From assembly GCA_900163555.1 (NCBI GenBank), contig FUHX01000064.1, forward strand, positions 1 through 55,200: a stretch of 55,200 bases of DNA. Reading direction: 5' to 3'. Numbering within the stretch: position 1 is the stretch's first letter; each line of letters opens with the position of its first letter. Shown here in pieces: positions 37,606-46,992 of this stretch. Made by a program: the position numbers and the translations under genes. The notes below the pieces were generated by a model. It did no database searches, was not told the origin of the DNA, and worked only from the letters and a program-made list of their open reading frames with translations. Source of the stretch: Actinomycetales bacterium JB111 (lineage in GTDB: Bacteria; Actinomycetota; Actinomycetes; Actinomycetales; Actinomycetaceae).

Positions 37606-40314
37606 TTATGCGGCGGTAATCGAGAGAACCGTGAGGATGACGCGGCCGGCCTCGTCGGAGGCCTTCACGTCCACGACGGCCGTGAGCGCGAGGTCGCGCT
37701 CGTCGGCGTCGTCGACGAGCGTCTGACGCACGAGCCACCACCGCCGTGCGTCGGGCTCGGGAACGCCCCCGACGTCGATGCCCGCCCTGATCAGATCGGC
37801 GTCGTCGACATCCTCGGTCACCTCGACCGCGTCGCGCCCGACGGCGTCCGGCCCGGTGGAGATCCATTCGTGCGCGTCGTAGAGCGCGTCCAGGACGTCG
37901 GCGAAGTCGTCGGCCGACCGCGGGGAGGAGTCGGTGAGCGGGCCTGGCGCGGCCGCGTGCTCGTCCCAGCCGGAGCCGGCGGCCAGGCGGGCGAGCGCGT
38001 CGGCGTTGTCGTTCGCCAGCTGCCGGACGTAGGCGGAGGTGGCGCGGGTGACGGCGGCGCGGAACGCGTGGGGGTTGCGGCTGAGCGCGACGTTCCCGTC
38101 CTCGTCTGCGCCGAGCCGCGGCTCCTCCAGCCCGCCGATCGCCCGGTCCGCGGCGGACTCGTCGCCCGGGTCGACCGTGCCGTCGGCGAGCGCGGCCCAC
38201 TCGTCCAGCAGGGAGGAGTCGACGGCGCGGATCATGGCGCCGAGCCAGTCGACGATCTCGGTGACCTCGTCCGTGCGGTGCCGGTCGGGCAGGACCTGGC
38301 GCAGCGCGCGGTAGGCGTCGGTGAGGTAGCGCAGCACCACCCCCTCCGACCGGCCGATGTCGTACCGGGAGATGAGCTCGGAGAAGGTCATGGCGTTCTC
38401 GACCATCTCGCGCACGACCGACTTCGGCTTGAGCTCGAGGTCCGCGACCCAGGGATTGGTCTGTCGGTAGGTGGCCAGCGCCGCGTTCAGCGTGTCCTCG
38501 AGCGGGCGCGGCCAGGTGATCTCGTCGACCCGCTCCATGCGCTCCTCGTACTCGATCCCCTCCGCCTTCATCGCGGCGATGGCCTCGCCGCGGGCGGCGC
38601 GCTCCTGCCCGTACTGCACCGGGCGCGGGTCCTCGAGGGTGGACTCGACGATCGAGATCGCGTCGAGGGAGTGCAGGGGGTCCTCCGGGTCGAGGAGATC
38701 CATCGCGGCGAGCGCGAACGGGGCGAGCGGCGCCGTCAGGGCGAAGTTCTTCGGCAGGTCGAGGGTGAGGCGGACGTACGGCTCGCCCGGGTGGGCGCGG
38801 CGCCACGCCGCGTCCCGGTGCTCGACGACCCCGGCGGTCCGTAGGGACCGGTAGATCTCGATCGCGCGCCGCACGAGCGGGTTGCGGTCGGAGGGGGCCG
38901 CGTGGTTGTCCGTGAGCAGCCGGTAGGCGGCGACCACCGGGTCGCCCGGCCGGGCGAGCAGGGCCAGCAGCATGGAGTGGGTGATCTCCATCTGCGGGAC
39001 GAGCCGCTCGGGCGTGGCCGCGACCAGCCGGTCGTGGGTCTTCTCGGTCCAGTTGACGAGGCCCTGCGCGGGCTTCTTGCGGACGATGCGCTTCTTCTTC
39101 GCCTCGTCGTCGCCGGCGCGGGCCAGCAGCCGGGCGTTCTCGATCTCGTGGTCGGGGGCCTGGGTGATGACCTCGCCGGACGTGTCGAAGCCGGCGCGGC
39201 CGGCCCGCCCGGCGATCTGGTGGAACTCGCGGGCGGTCAGGTGCCGCATGCGCTCGCCGTCGAACTTCGTCAGGGAGGTGAGGACGACCGTGCGGATCGG
39301 CACGTTGATGCCGACGCCGAGGGTGTCGGTACCGCAGATGACCGGCAGCAGGCCCGCCTGGGCCAGGCGCTCGACGAGCCGCCGGTAGCGCGGCAGCATC
39401 CCGGCGTGGTGGACGCCGATGCCCTTGCGCAGCAGTCCGGACAGCGTGGCGCCGAAGCCGGGGCCGAAGCGGAACGAGCCGATGGCCTCCGCGACCTGGT
39501 CGCGCTGCTCGCGGCTCGCGATCTTCACGGACGTCAGCGACTGCGCGCGGGTGACGGCGTCCTTCTGTGAGAAGTGCACGACGTACGCGGGCGCCCGGTG
39601 CGTGGAGGTGAGCTCGGTGAGCAGGTCCTGCAGCGGCTGCACGGACCAGATGTGGCTGAGCGGGACGGGGCGCTCGGCGTCGTCGACGACCGCGACCTCC
39701 CGACCCGTCCGCTCCGCGAGGTCGTCCCGCAGCTCCGTGACGTCGCCGAGGGTGGCCGACATGAGGAGCATCTGGGCGCGCGTCATCTCCAGCAGCGGCA
39801 CCTGCCACGCCCAGCCGCGCTGCGGGTCGGCGTAGTAGTGGAACTCGTCCATGACGACCGTGGCGTCGCCGCTCGGCCCGTCCGCGCCCTCGCGCAGGGC
39901 GAGGTTCGCGAGGATCTCGGCCGTGCAGCAGATGATGGGGGCGTCGGGGTTGATCGAGCTGTCGCCGGTGACCATGCCGACGTTGTCCGCGCCGAACAGG
40001 GCGACCAGCTCGAAGAACTTCTCCGACACGAGCGCCTTGATCGGCGCGGTGTAGAAGCCCGGGCGCCCCTCGGACAGCGCGTGCGTGAGGGCGCCGAGCG
40101 CCACGAGGGACTTCCCCGAGCCGGTCGGGGTCGCCAGGACGACGTGCGCCCCGGTCGACAGGGCGAGGATCGCCTCCTCCTGGTGCGGGTACGGGTCACG
40201 GCCCGTGGACGTCACCCACTCGAGGAACTTCTCGAGGAAGGCGTCCGGGCCCCCGGCATCCTCGAGAGAGTCCAGGAGGAGGTTGAGGGCGGGGTCGGGG
40301 CGCGCGGTGGTCAC
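37606..40314 (-). CDS. DEAD/DEAH-box helicase with C-terminal DUF3516
   Basis: A 902-residue superfamily 2 helicase of the Ski2-like type common in actinobacteria. Motif I is ATPTGSGKS (residues about 61-69), motif Ia APIKALVSEKFFEL, motif II DEFH, motif III LMSATLGD and motif VI QIAGRAGRAGF. The C-terminal third is DUF3516. The exact substrate (RNA, DNA, or both) is not known from sequence. The start is a GTG 12 bases after the acyltransferase-like gene's stop, so the two are probably co-transcribed. Confidence 0.92.
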   Translation of the reverse strand: MTTARPDPALNLLLDSLEDAGGPDAFLEKFLEWVTSTGRDPYPHQEEAILALSTGAHVVLATPTGSGKSLVALGALTHALSEGRPGFYTAPIKALVSEKFFELVALFGADNVGMVTGDSSINPDAPIICCTAEILANLALREGADGPSGDATVVMDEFHYYADPQRGWAWQVPLLEMTRAQMLLMSATLGDVTELRDDLAERTGREVAVVDDAERPVPLSHIWSVQPLQDLLTELTSTHRAPAYVVHFSQKDAVTRAQSLTSVKIASREQRDQVAEAIGSFRFGPGFGATLSGLLRKGIGVHHAGMLPRYRRLVERLAQAGLLPVICGTDTLGVGINVPIRTVVLTSLTKFDGERMRHLTAREFHQIAGRAGRAGFDTSGEVITQAPDHEIENARLLARAGDDEAKKKRIVRKKPAQGLVNWTEKTHDRLVAATPERLVPQMEITHSMLLALLARPGDPVVAAYRLLTDNHAAPSDRNPLVRRAIEIYRSLRTAGVVEHRDAAWRRAHPGEPYVRLTLDLPKNFALTAPLAPFALAAMDLLDPEDPLHSLDAISIVESTLEDPRPVQYGQERAARGEAIAAMKAEGIEYEERMERVDEITWPRPLEDTLNAALATYRQTNPWVADLELKPKSVVREMVENAMTFSELISRYDIGRSEGVVLRYLTDAYRALRQVLPDRHRTDEVTEIVDWLGAMIRAVDSSLLDEWAALADGTVDPGDESAADRAIGGLEEPRLGADEDGNVALSRNPHAFRAAVTRATSAYVRQLANDNADALARLAAGSGWDEHAAAPGPLTDSSPRSADDFADVLDALYDAHEWISTGPDAVGRDAVEVTEDVDDADLIRAGIDVGGVPEPDARRWWLVRQTLVDDADERDLALTAVVDVKASDEAGRVILTVLSITAA

Positions 40315-40326
40315 CCGCCAAGGGTG

Positions 40327-41907
40327 TCACGCCGGAGCGTCGGCCCGGTCCCGTGAGGACTCGCCCGCCGTCGGGGCGGAGGGATCTCCCGCCTCGGACC
40401 CGGAGTCCGGCCCGGCGTGGACGGGGCCCGGGCCTGCGTGCCCGCGACCGTTCCCGGGGCCGTCCCCCCGGGGGCCAGGGCCGGCCGGCCAGGGTCCCGG
40501 ACCGCCCTGCCCGGGGCCCGGGTCGGCACCCGGGCCGGCCTGTCCCCGCCAGGGTCCCGGACCGGCGTGACCGGCGTCGTCGGGGCGCTGCCGGACGCCC
40601 GCGGAGGCCGCCCGCATCGAGACCGTGTGCATGAGGCGCTCGAGCGGCCCCCTGCCGAGCAGGAGGTACCAGGCGGTGCAGCCGACCGCGAGGGCGAGGA
40701 CGAGGATGAGCAGCGGCGTGTTCGACTCGCTGTCCCAGGACGCGAAGGTGTCCGGCCACCAGGCGATCGCGACGACGTGCGCCGAGTAGGCGGTCAGGCT
40801 CATCGTCCCGACGGCGCGGACGGGCAGCAGGAGCGTGTGCCCGATCCGCGGCAGGAGGAGGCAGCCGCCGAGGATCGCGAGCGCCACGCCGCCCGATCCG
40901 AGCATCTCGACCGGCGTGGCCGAGTGCGCGTCCGCGGCGAGGAGCTCCGTGGCGGACGGCCAGTCCGCGTCGGTGTCGAAGGTGAGGCCGGGGACGCCCG
41001 GGAGGTGCCAGGGCTCGAGGAGGCCGGACCCGCCGAGCTCGCCGAACGGGTCCTCGACGTCCACGTCGATGTCGCCGAACGGCTCCTCCTCGAACGACAC
41101 CGATCCGTCGTCGACCGCGCCCATCGCGAGCATCTGGCCGGAGGTCTGCTGACCGGGGTAGTCGTCGTCCTCGGCCTCGAACGCCCCGTCGGGGATGTCC
41201 TCGGTCGCGCCGCGCAGCACGTGGCCGCCGCCGTAGCCGATCGCGGCGGCCGCGACGCCGGCCCCGACCAGCAGCAGGGCGATCTTCCTCGACGAGAGGT
41301 CGAGCCGGGCGAGACCCATGCCGACGAGGACGAGTCCGAACCAGACGAACCCCGGGTAGAGGCCGAACAGGCCCTCGAGCGCGGCCCCGTTGACCCCGTA
41401 CGCGTCGGTCGTCCAGCCGAGTGCGGAGAACAGGGCGCGGAGGTAGGGCATCGCGATCGCGGCGACCACGAGCCAGATGCTCCCGACGACGAGCAGCCGC
41501 CGCGCGCCCCACGCCAGGAACGGCAGTGCCAGCATGAACCAGACGGCGTAGAAGCCGAGGATGAGTGCGACGAAGGTGTCGAGCATGGCGAGCGCCCCGG
41601 CGATCGCGAGCAGGAGGACGGCGCGGACGAGCACGCGCGTGCGGGTCTGCAGGCCCGCCAGACCCAAGTACGGCCGCCGCCTGCCGGAGATGATGCCGAG
41701 GGAGATGCCGGCGAGCAGGCAGAACAGGATCGAGCTGCGGCCGTGCGCGAGGCCGAGCCAGCCGGTGTAGCTGCCGAGGTCCGTCGAGGTCACGCCGACG
41801 TGCGCGACCACCATGCCGAGCAGCGCGATCCCGCGCGCCAGGTCCACCCCGAGGATGCGCGACGCGGACTTCGGCGCCGGGGAGTGGGGCGCGAGATCGA
41901 GAGTCAT
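40327..41907 (-). CDS. multi-pass membrane protein, DUF418/DUF1624-like acyltransferase
   Basis: A 526-residue polytopic protein with about ten membrane helices. The opening RILGVDLARGIALLGMVVAH resembles the first helix of DUF1624/DUF418 proteins, which are related to heparan-alpha-glucosaminide N-acetyltransferase and other membrane acyltransferases. DUF418-like C-terminal helices follow. An acidic insert of about 75 residues (AFEAEDDDYPGQQTSG onward) interrupts the middle, and the last 70 residues are a Gly/Pro/Arg low-complexity tail. Start choice is weak: ATG 41907 or 41919, neither with a good ribosome site. Confidence 0.7.
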   Translation of the reverse strand: MTLDLAPHSPAPKSASRILGVDLARGIALLGMVVAHVGVTSTDLGSYTGWLGLAHGRSSILFCLLAGISLGIISGRRRPYLGLAGLQTRTRVLVRAVLLLAIAGALAMLDTFVALILGFYAVWFMLALPFLAWGARRLLVVGSIWLVVAAIAMPYLRALFSALGWTTDAYGVNGAALEGLFGLYPGFVWFGLVLVGMGLARLDLSSRKIALLLVGAGVAAAAIGYGGGHVLRGATEDIPDGAFEAEDDDYPGQQTSGQMLAMGAVDDGSVSFEEEPFGDIDVDVEDPFGELGGSGLLEPWHLPGVPGLTFDTDADWPSATELLAADAHSATPVEMLGSGGVALAILGGCLLLPRIGHTLLLPVRAVGTMSLTAYSAHVVAIAWWPDTFASWDSESNTPLLILVLALAVGCTAWYLLLGRGPLERLMHTVSMRAASAGVRQRPDDAGHAGPGPWRGQAGPGADPGPGQGGPGPWPAGPGPRGDGPGNGRGHAGPGPVHAGPDSGSEAGDPSAPTAGESSRDRADAPA

Positions 41908-42074
41908 GAGCGGAATCATCCATCGCCGCGGCCCCTCGCGTCGCTCCGCGAGATGGGGAGTTCGATGTTCACCTCGCGGCGGGGCGGGATTCACGTGCCA
42001 TTCGGCTTGATAACGGACGGTGGGGGTCGCCGGTCCGATTGCACCGGCGAACGACGACGAAGGAGAACGTCAGC

Positions 42075-45000
42075 ATGCGCGACGGACGAGCACGCTTGGG
42101 AGCAGCCGCGATGGCGGTACTCCTCGCGGGGGCAGCGGCACCCGCCCTCGCTTCACCAGATGATCCGAACGCTGTTCCGGGCGAGCCCGTGGCCGAGGGG
42201 CCGGCAGTGGTAGATCCCACACTTCCGCCCCTGTGGGAGGCGCCGGCACCGGCCACCCCACAGACGAGCGCGCAGGCCGCCGACGAGGCGCCCGCGCTGA
42301 CCCCGGCCGGCGGCTCGGTGCTCAGCCGCGTGCAGACCATCACGGCCTCGCCCGTCGCGGGCGACCCGGTCGAGTCCCTCAGCCTCGACGGCGAGCAGCT
42401 CGACACCGCCTCCACCCTCGGACAGGGCGAGGCCGCGAGCTTCCAGGTCAACGTCGGGTCGAACTCGATGGACCGGAGCTACAGCAACTACCTGATCGTC
42501 AACGGCACGCGCATCGCGATCCTCGCGACCTACGCGTCGGCCACGACCGACATCGCGATCCCGTACGAGCTGCTGACCTACGGCGAGAACTCGATCACCC
42601 TCGGAGCGGGCACGCGTCCGACCAGCTGCGGAATCAACCACGACGACTTCGTCCTCGACGACTTCCGCGTGGTGCTCGCGGACGGGACCGAGGTCCGTGA
42701 CGAGGCCAACCCGGCGAGCATCACGCTCGGTGACGGCAACTGCGGGTCCACCGCCGACCGCCCGCGCTCGGTCGACCTCTCCTTCACGATCGAGGGCGAG
42801 GCGGGCGAGGACTCCGGCCTGCTCCACGTCCTTGACACGACCTCGATCGCGGACGGCGAGCACGAGATCACGGCGACCACCGCCTCCGGGGCGAGCGCGA
42901 CCCACGAGGTCACGGTCGACAACGCCGGACCGGAGCTCGTCAGCTCGACCCCATCCGCAGGCGACACCCTCATCGGCGAGACCACGATCGGTGCCGAGCT
43001 GACGGACCCGGCCGGTGTCGCACAGTCGGTCAGCGTGACGCTCGACGGCGAGGAGATCGACCTCGGTGCGTCGATCTCCTCCGACGAGCTGACCGACGGC
43101 GACCACGAGCTCGTCATCGAGGCGATCGACGAGCTCGGCAACGAGGCACGCCACGTCGTCCCGTTCACGTCGCGCACCAGTGCGCCCGCGCTCGGCGCGA
43201 TGAGCCCGGAGACCGGCGCCGGCGGGATCGACGGCTCGGCGAACCTGTCGGTCGACGTCACCGACCCGAACGGTTCCGACGTGACGACCACGTTCTTCGA
43301 GGCCACGCCGTCGGAGCCGAGCGCCGCCTGGCAGGGTGAAGCGGTCGAGCTGCCGCCGAGCCAGCTGGACTTCACGCGTCAGACCGAGGCGCCGGTCGAC
43401 GCGGTCACGGCCCCGGACGGCGAGACCCTCGTCGGCCCGGACTCCGAGAACATCAGTTACCAGCGCTTCGACGTCCCTGTCGAGCCGGAGGCCTCCGAGC
43501 TGCTCGTCACGTGGTCCGGAGAGGTCGACCCGGCCCGAAGTGTCGCGCTGAGCGTGTGGAACGTGACCGAGCAGGCCTGGGACCGGGTGACCGAGTCGCG
43601 CGGTTCGGCCGAGGGCACGACCGACCTGTCGGCGTCGGCCGGGCTCGAGCACGTGGACGACGGCGTCGTGCACGTCCTCGCCCAGGCCTTCGACCCCTTC
43701 GCCGACGACATCGAGGACGCGCCGGACGGCGCCTTCCGCGACCCGGAGACCTACGACTTCTCGATCGCGCACCTCACTGACACCCAGTACTACTCCGAGG
43801 GTGCGATCGAGCGGGAGACCGAGGAGGAGCGAGCCATGTTCGCCGACTCGTACTCCGGGATCATCGACTGGATCATCGACAACGCGGAGACGCGCAACAT
43901 CGCGTACACCGCGCACACCGGTGACATCACCGAGAACAACATCATCGACACCGACGACCCGACCTGGATCGAGCAGGTCCGGGCCGAGTACGAGTTCGCG
44001 AGCGAGCAGCAGGCCCGGCTGGACGACTCCGGGATGCCGAACGGCGTGCTGCCCGGCAACCACGACAACGTCTACGGCTCCGACAACGACCTCTACAACG
44101 AGTTCTTCGGCCCCGAGCGGTACGAGGAGATCGCCGAGTCCTGGGAGGACGCGGAGTACGGCGGCCCGTGGCGCGAGGGGGACAACTCCGCGCACTACGA
44201 CCTGTTCTCCGCCGGCGGCCTCGACTTCATCGCCGTGAGCCTGCCGTTCTGGGTCTCGGACGCGCAGCTGACCTGGGCGCGCCAGATCTTCGCCCAGTAC
44301 CCGGACCGAAACGGCATCCTTACCTCGCACGCCCACCTCGCGGCCTCCACCTCGCCCGACGGCCGTGGCGCGGGCCACGCCTCCCCGGACGGCCAGCGCG
44401 TGTACGACGAGGTCATCGCCCAGAGCCCGAACGTGTTCCTCACGCTCGCCGGCCACATCCACGGCGTCGCCACGAACGTCCTCACCGACGTCGCCGAGCC
44501 CGGCCACAACGTGGTCGAGCTCCTCGCGGACTACCAGGCCTACACGGTCGACGGCGAGCGCGCGACGGGCTTCTTCCGCCTGCTGCAGTTCGACGTCGAG
44601 CGCTCCGAGATGACGGTCGACACCTACTCGCCGCGCCTCGACAACCACGGCGCGAGCGAGTTCGACGGCTCGGAGCGGTACGACGGCTCCGAGGACGAGT
44701 TCACGGTCCCGGTCGACCTCGACACCCGCACGACCACGCTCGTCACCGACTCGGTCTCCGTCTCCGCCCTCGGCGGCGAGGAGATCGGCTCCGCCACGGT
44801 GTCCGGCGAGGGCACGGCCGAGGCCGAGTGGTCCGGCCTTCAGGAGGGCACGACGTACGGCTGGTACGCGGTCGCCACGTCCGAGACCGGCGGCGAGAGC
44901 GTCTCGCCGGTGGCCACCTTCACCACGGCCGGCACCCCCGACGACGGCGAGGAGCCCGGCGAGCCGGTGCAGCCCGCGCCCGGCATCGGGTACTTCCTCA

Positions 45001-45656
45001 ACAACGGCTGGGACGGCCAGGCCGACTCCGTCTTCGCGTTCGGTCGCCCCGGCGACCTGGCGCTCGTCGGCGACTGGGACGGCGACGGGATCGACACGAT
45101 CGCCCTGCGCCGCGGCAACGAGCTGCACCTGACCAACTCGCCCGACGGCTCGGGCGCCGAGCCCGGCTTCACGTACGGGCGCGCGGGCGACGTGCTGCTC
45201 GCCGGTGACTTCGACGGCGACGGCGCGGACTCCTTCGCCGTCCGACGCGGCAACTCGTACTTCGTGATGAATGCGATCGAGACCGCGGTCGCGGACACGG
45301 TCGTCAACTACGGCCGCGCCGACGACGAGGTGCTCGTCGGTGACTTCGACGGCAACGGCACCGACACGTTCGCCGTCCGTCGCGGCGGTCAGTTCTTCGT
45401 GGCGAACGAGATCCGGGGCGGGTGGGCCGACGAGGCCTTCGCGTACGGCCGGGCGGGTGACGTCGTGCTCACCGGCGACTGGGACGGCGACGGTCTGGAC
45501 ACGTTCGCCGTGCGCCGCGGCAACGCGTACTTCATCAACAACGCCCTGACCGGCGGCGCGGCGGACCTCGAGCTCACCTACGGGCGGACCGGCGACGTCG
45601 TGCTGGTCGGCGACTGGGACGGCGACGGGACCGACACGCTCGGCGTCCGCCGCTGA
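42075..45656 (+). CDS. secreted calcineurin-like metallophosphoesterase with repeat module
   Basis: A 1193-residue exported protein. Residues 1-26 form a signal peptide (ALA cleavage). An N-terminal beta-sandwich and Ig-like regions precede the phosphoesterase domain at about 561-850. Its dimetal motifs occur in order: IAHLTDTQ (Asp569), HTGDITEN, LPGNHDN, SHAHLA and LAGHIHG. A fibronectin-like stretch follows, then a short Pro-rich linker and five 45-residue repeats (989-1193) like those of the GH172 protein. It likely cleaves phosphomonoesters or diesters outside the cell; the substrate cannot be told. AAGGAG precedes the ATG. It is isolated from any operon. Confidence 0.88.
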   Translation: MRDGRARLGAAAMAVLLAGAAAPALASPDDPNAVPGEPVAEGPAVVDPTLPPLWEAPAPATPQTSAQAADEAPALTPAGGSVLSRVQTITASPVAGDPVESLSLDGEQLDTASTLGQGEAASFQVNVGSNSMDRSYSNYLIVNGTRIAILATYASATTDIAIPYELLTYGENSITLGAGTRPTSCGINHDDFVLDDFRVVLADGTEVRDEANPASITLGDGNCGSTADRPRSVDLSFTIEGEAGEDSGLLHVLDTTSIADGEHEITATTASGASATHEVTVDNAGPELVSSTPSAGDTLIGETTIGAELTDPAGVAQSVSVTLDGEEIDLGASISSDELTDGDHELVIEAIDELGNEARHVVPFTSRTSAPALGAMSPETGAGGIDGSANLSVDVTDPNGSDVTTTFFEATPSEPSAAWQGEAVELPPSQLDFTRQTEAPVDAVTAPDGETLVGPDSENISYQRFDVPVEPEASELLVTWSGEVDPARSVALSVWNVTEQAWDRVTESRGSAEGTTDLSASAGLEHVDDGVVHVLAQAFDPFADDIEDAPDGAFRDPETYDFSIAHLTDTQYYSEGAIERETEEERAMFADSYSGIIDWIIDNAETRNIAYTAHTGDITENNIIDTDDPTWIEQVRAEYEFASEQQARLDDSGMPNGVLPGNHDNVYGSDNDLYNEFFGPERYEEIAESWEDAEYGGPWREGDNSAHYDLFSAGGLDFIAVSLPFWVSDAQLTWARQIFAQYPDRNGILTSHAHLAASTSPDGRGAGHASPDGQRVYDEVIAQSPNVFLTLAGHIHGVATNVLTDVAEPGHNVVELLADYQAYTVDGERATGFFRLLQFDVERSEMTVDTYSPRLDNHGASEFDGSERYDGSEDEFTVPVDLDTRTTTLVTDSVSVSALGGEEIGSATVSGEGTAEAEWSGLQEGTTYGWYAVATSETGGESVSPVATFTTAGTPDDGEEPGEPVQPAPGIGYFLNNGWDGQADSVFAFGRPGDLALVGDWDGDGIDTIALRRGNELHLTNSPDGSGAEPGFTYGRAGDVLLAGDFDGDGADSFAVRRGNSYFVMNAIETAVADTVVNYGRADDEVLVGDFDGNGTDTFAVRRGGQFFVANEIRGGWADEAFAYGRAGDVVLTGDWDGDGLDTFAVRRGNAYFINNALTGGAADLELTYGRTGDVVLVGDWDGDGTDTLGVRR
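45039..45653 (+). repeat. coding repeat: five 45-residue FG-GAP-like units
   Basis: Units follow [FY]GRxGDxxLxGDxDGDGxD then [14 protein letters not shown], in the same number, length and phase as in the GH172 protein, and the protein ends DTLGVRR. The two modules differ at many positions, so they are diverged paralogs rather than a recent copy. Confidence 0.85.
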
Positions 45657-45677
45657 TCGATCCCGACCACCACACAC

Positions 45678-45708
45678 GTGGGGCGCGCGGCACCGCCGCG
45701 CGCCCCAC
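45678..45708 (+). terminator. terminator after the metallophosphoesterase gene
   Basis: GTGGGGCGCGCGG (45678-45690) pairs perfectly with 45696-45708 around a five-base loop, 22 bases after the stop codon. No T-run. Confidence 0.65.
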
Positions 45709-45749
45709 GCGCGTCTCGGTCGGGCCGCGTCAGATCTGGCCGAGTCCTG

Positions 45750-45862
45750 CTCGGGCGGCATTGTTCTCAGGAGGTACTGCGCCCGGGCCGCCCTGTGCTC
45801 CGGCGGCGCTGTGCTGGGACGGCGCTGTTGTCGGGCGGCACTGTTCTCGGACGGCGCTGTCC
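45750..45862. repeat. degenerate 15-18-base direct repeats, non-coding
   Basis: About six imperfect copies of a unit like CGGCACTGTTCTCGGA run through this gap (for example at 45753, 45803, 45820, 45835 and 45851). They end just beyond the stop of the minus-strand gene. I see no gene in the stretch. Confidence 0.5.
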
Positions 45863-46942
45863 TCAGGCCGCGTCGAGCAGCGCGGTCGTCACCTCGAGCA
45901 GGCGGCCCCGCAGCGGCGCGGCCCGCTCGGTCTGCTCCCGCTGACGCCGGACGTACTCCGCCCGGCCCGCCGGTGTCTCGATCGGCACGGGACGCACCCC
46001 GAGGTCGGCGAGGTCGTAGGGGGCGGCCGCCATGTCGAGGTACCGCACGGCGAGGGCGTGCTCGGCGCAGTCCAGGAGCAGGTCGCCGGAGACGGCCGGG
46101 CCGAGGACGAGGCACCACCGCAGCAGGTCCATCGACACGTGGAGGCAGCCCGGCTGGTCCATCTCGAGCTGGTTCGCGCGCGTGGGCAGCCGGTCGTTGA
46201 GCGGCCTCGCGGGTTCGGTGAAGAACCGGAACGCGTCGACGTGGCCGCACCGGATCGAGGCGGACTCGACCGCGCGGTCGGTGCCGTCCTGCCCGAGGCG
46301 GAGCGGGTGGGAGTGCCGATGGTCCTCCTGGCGGTAGACCATCGCCCACTCGTGCCAGCCGAAGCAGTCGAACCGGCCCGGCCGGGACTGCGTGCGGTCC
46401 AGCAGCGAGTGGACCCAGCGCACGCCCTGCTGCCGGTCCGCGAGGAAGGCGTCCACGTCCAGCTCGACGCCGCCGCGCGCCGTGCGCCGGTGCCAGCGCC
46501 ACTGCGCGCGTTCGGTCAGGTCGGCGACGTCGGTCGTCCCGCCCGCGGCCGTCCAGCCTGCGGTCGTCCCGCCCACGGCCGATCCGCCTGCGGTCGACCC
46601 GCTTGCGGTCGACCCGCCCGGCGATGCCGGGCCGGTGGAGGACGGCGGGTCCGCGGGGGCGGACGGGTCCGTCGGGCCCGCGGGGCCTGCGTCCCGAGCT
46701 CGATCGGAGGGTTCCGGATGCACCCGGTCCGGGGCGTCGTCGTCGGGGAGGAGCTCGACGCCCGCGCCGGGATGCCACCGCCGGGCCTTGCCCGGCGAGA
46801 ACGGGTAGTACTCGTAGAGGAAGTCCTCCACGGCGTGCTTCCGTCCGGCGAGGCGGCGCTCGCGGCGGTCGGCGGTGAAGGCGTCCGCGCGGCGTGCGTG
46901 GTCGGCGGCTCGCGCCCGCCAGGTCGTCGCGGTCAGGTGCAC
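45863..46942 (-). CDS. conserved actinobacterial protein often labelled 3-methyladenine DNA glycosylase
   Basis: A 359-residue soluble protein. The N-terminal segment ADHARRADAFTADRRERRLA, then HAVEDFLYEYYPFSPGKARR and WHPGAG, marks a family found mainly in actinobacteria and commonly annotated, on thin grounds, as a 3-methyladenine DNA glycosylase. I see no helix-hairpin-helix glycosylase motif to prove that. An internal stretch (about 95-135) is low-complexity Gly/Ser/Thr/Ala/Pro. The GTG at 46942 follows TACGCT by six bases, so a leaderless mRNA is likely; the alternative ATG at 46981 would overlap the opposite promoter. Confidence 0.65.
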   Translation of the reverse strand: MHLTATTWRARAADHARRADAFTADRRERRLAGRKHAVEDFLYEYYPFSPGKARRWHPGAGVELLPDDDAPDRVHPEPSDRARDAGPAGPTDPSAPADPPSSTGPASPGGSTASGSTAGGSAVGGTTAGWTAAGGTTDVADLTERAQWRWHRRTARGGVELDVDAFLADRQQGVRWVHSLLDRTQSRPGRFDCFGWHEWAMVYRQEDHRHSHPLRLGQDGTDRAVESASIRCGHVDAFRFFTEPARPLNDRLPTRANQLEMDQPGCLHVSMDLLRWCLVLGPAVSGDLLLDCAEHALAVRYLDMAAAPYDLADLGVRPVPIETPAGRAEYVRRQREQTERAAPLRGRLLEVTTALLDAA

Positions 46943-46992
46943 GGGACCAGCGTAGGCGCGGGCACCGGGGCGGGGCCGCATAGGATCGGGGC

